Assembly: GCA_000697335.1 (NCBI GenBank)
Contig: JNEM01016031.1
Span: 1 to 25,483, forward strand
From: Conidiobolus incongruus B7586
Lineage: Eukaryota; Entomophthoromycota; Entomophthoromycetes; Entomophthorales; Conidiobolaceae
Reading direction: 5' to 3'
Length of the DNA: 25,483 nucleotides
Shown here: piece by piece, positions 22,923 to 25,483 of the stretch
Layout: each line of letters opens with the position of its first letter
Numbering within the stretch: position 1 is the stretch's first letter
Notes under the pieces: generated by a model
Told to the model about the DNA's origin: nothing
What the model saw: the letters and a program-made list of their open reading frames with translations, nothing else
The model's database searches: none
Made by a program: the position numbers and the translations under genes

Positions 22923-25483
22923 TTAATTGTTCTATTTTAACTAATTTTAGTAATTCTCGCTCTTATAATATTTCCATTCAATGTTATGTTAGTATCATTT
23001 TATAATATTCACTATAATATATTTAGACTGAAATTAGAATGGTTATTATCTATAATTAGATATCAAAATGTATAATTATTCAGACACTTATATGAAAATA
23101 TAAATTTAATAAATATCATTAATCAAACATGAAGCTATTTTTGAGATATTTTGTTCTAATTATATATATATATCGTAATAAAATATCATATACTAAGATA
23201 CCACCGTATGATTCTTTATTTTCACAATGGTGTTGCCGTTTAATAACAAACTTTACAGCTCAAACCAGTGATTAGTATAAATTCAATTATAATTATATCA
23301 TTTAAAACTATAATACAGATGTACAAATATAGTAATAACACTAATAACTAAATAACATAGCACAATTTAATCTTATGATATTTTGGAATCGTAGTAATTC
23401 AATAACAGAACCAGAATACCAAAAAGCATTAAATTCATTTCACAATTTTTTTCATTACAAAAATTGGTAATATCATAAATATAATCAATTATTTAATTGA
23501 TATTTAAAATATTTATTCTTAATTAAATAAGAGCTTTATTTATTAAATTCATAACTTATTTTAACAAAAATTTTATTATCAAAGGTAATCGTTTTATAAA
23601 TAGAACAAGTCAATTATCTGCTTTAATACTTTTGGGAAATTCAAAAAATTTTAACTATTCACAAAGATCATATTAGTTATTCTTAATTTAGAAAAAAGTA
23701 TCATTTGTAATTAAAAACCTTATTATAGTATTAATAATACAAAAATCAAAAGTGATTAATTGATATACATTGACTAACTATACTAATTTCTATTCCGATG
23801 TGTAAGCAAAGAATAAAGGGCCGCACTTAAAAATCAATCAACTTTAATCTAATAAATTATATACCAAACTTGGCATCTGCTTATAAAGGTAATATTTCGG
23901 TAATATTACATGCATTTACAGCTGTATTGTTCCTTTAAACTAAATACATTTTGACTTTTTTAGTTTCAATTAACCATTATGATTATAAATATTTGAGCTA
24001 TTGATCTTACATTTTGATCCTTTATTTTTATCAACAATTATATTATTTATAAATACTTTGATAATATTTAAATACCTATTATTCATTTGAATCTCAAAAG
24101 AATTACTCAATTATTAATATATGTATATATAGTTGCTGCTTATTTGTTATGTATAACTTTATTTTTCTTTTTGGACTTGAAATAGAAAAAATTTGATTAT
24201 GAAATATTAGTATAATATTTCATAGTTCTGATAACAAAATTGTTTCAAATTAATTCTATGTTAAAGTTAATATATTTTTTAATATATTTAAAAAGTCAAT
24301 GGTAAAATTTTTGATGTTTAATATTTTAACATTAATCTATATTTTATTTTGTTTAAAATAAAAAAATTTTATAATTATTTAATTTTAAAAAATGAGTTAT
24401 ATTAAGCTGATTTTAAAAAATACTTTAAATTTTATTTGATGAATATAAAATATATTATATTTTTTGAATTCGAATTAATAATATAATATGGAATTAATTA
24501 TTCAACTTTTAAAAAATATATATATTGAATCATATTTAATTCAATATGCAAATTTTTCGCAATCTGTTTCATTGAAATTCAAAATTCAATATTTATTTAT
24601 TATTAAAATAATTTTGATAATGTTTGAAAAAGAAAGTAAATAACCTTATTTTTTCTTATAAGGTGATGTTTATTGCTTTACTATATAATTTTTATCCTTG
24701 TTTAATGAAATATATTGACTCACTTAGTTTTTAATAAGCAATAATATAAATATGAATTAAACCTCTTATTCAAAGTTTAAATATTTTTTTAATAAATTAA
24801 TTCATTAAATTTATTAAAACCTTAAATTTTTTAACAATATAAAAATTTCTATAATGTTAAAACTTTGAATAATATTAAAGTTTTATTATTATAATAATCT
24901 ACAATGATTATATATTGATATTTTATACCCACGGATATTTGAATAATGGTTATATATAATATATAACTAAGTTATTGTATTATATAGTATTAATATTATT
25001 ACTCTTCATTTTTGAAAAAACTATGAATATAAAATATTAGAATTATAATATCTTCAGTATAAACTTCAAAAAAAAATTAGATTTTATATAATGTTTTATC
25101 TATTATTTAATCTATAAATATTTCAATAACCGGATCTTTTTATCATATAATTAAATTATTAAAAATATTTATAGTGTTGATATAAAGAAAATTTATTCAT
25201 TATTTTATTTTATAATTAATAAATTAATTTGAAATACTTTATAAATTATTATATTAGGGTATTTTGTTTGTAAAATAATATATATATAGATATATAATAT
25301 TCAAATTATTTTAATAATAACCAAATTTTCTTAATCTAAATTTATAATTTATTATTCAGATTTAGGATCAATATAAAATAGGATTTTTAATAATTAAATA
25401 TTAAAATTTATTATTTTATTATAGACTCTGATATTAAAAATCTAACTTATTAACTCAATATAATAATTTTTGAAAAATATATA

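Larger units (their letters stand above)
21621..25483. other. AT-rich non-coding DNA to the window end
   Basis: Contains the microsatellites at 22308-22330 and 22908-22922 and a hairpin at 23889-23909 (GTAATATT with AATATTAC, 5-base loop). It also holds a 72-residue ATG-started frame at 22416-22634 with a hydrophobic N-terminus, which I do not call as a gene. Confidence 0.65.

Noticed and set aside
23901-23909. TAATATTAC, the origin nonamer of geminivirus-type circular DNA viruses
   Set aside because: It forms part of a stem arm rather than the loop, no Rep-like gene is present, and this AT-rich word is expected a few times by chance here.

Overview
The window is about 25 kb of very AT-rich DNA, by eye near 80% A+T and higher in long stretches. 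It holds one convincing gene. That gene is an intronless C2H2 zinc-finger protein on the minus strand at 10051-10722. Its C-terminal block (KRPRRKYH, then C-X4-C-X12-H-X5-H, then GEKRSPMEF) closely resembles the fungal Con7 transcription-factor family as I remember it. The protein is nuclear-type and eukaryotic, and the surroundings are gene-poor and AT-rich, so I infer nuclear DNA of a fungus, possibly an early-diverging lineage with an AT-rich genome. Species cannot be fixed from this sequence.

Layout. 1-9780: AT-rich DNA without a supportable gene, with a few microsatellites, a 14-bp palindrome and a less AT-biased patch at about 2200-3340. 9781-10050: likely 3' untranslated region and terminator area of the zinc-finger gene, with two hairpins. 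10051-10722: the gene. 10723-11105: its leader, TATA box and a GC-richer upstream island. 11106-12130: moderately AT-rich DNA upstream of that. 12131-19700: AT-rich DNA, interrupted at 16240-16497 by an 87-bp direct duplication that encloses a perfect 19-base Tn5/Nextera mosaic end. This is almost certainly a library or assembly artefact. 19700-20295: a second GC-richer island without an open reading frame. It has a TATA-like box on the minus strand and, just downstream of it, a 21-base-pair imperfect stem-loop and a second compact hairpin. 20296-25483: AT-rich DNA, with a pyrimidine-rich patch near 21540-21615.

The two points most worth following are the structured, TATA-preceded island at 19930-20285 and the Tn5 end at 16387-16405. 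The island could be an unannotated small or long non-coding RNA, the first exon of a gene I cannot trace, or a solo long terminal repeat or other small mobile-element relic. The Tn5 end means the local sequence should not be trusted as genomic. Apart from the zinc-finger gene, the short open frames are about as long as chance gives in DNA of this composition, and most lack an ATG.
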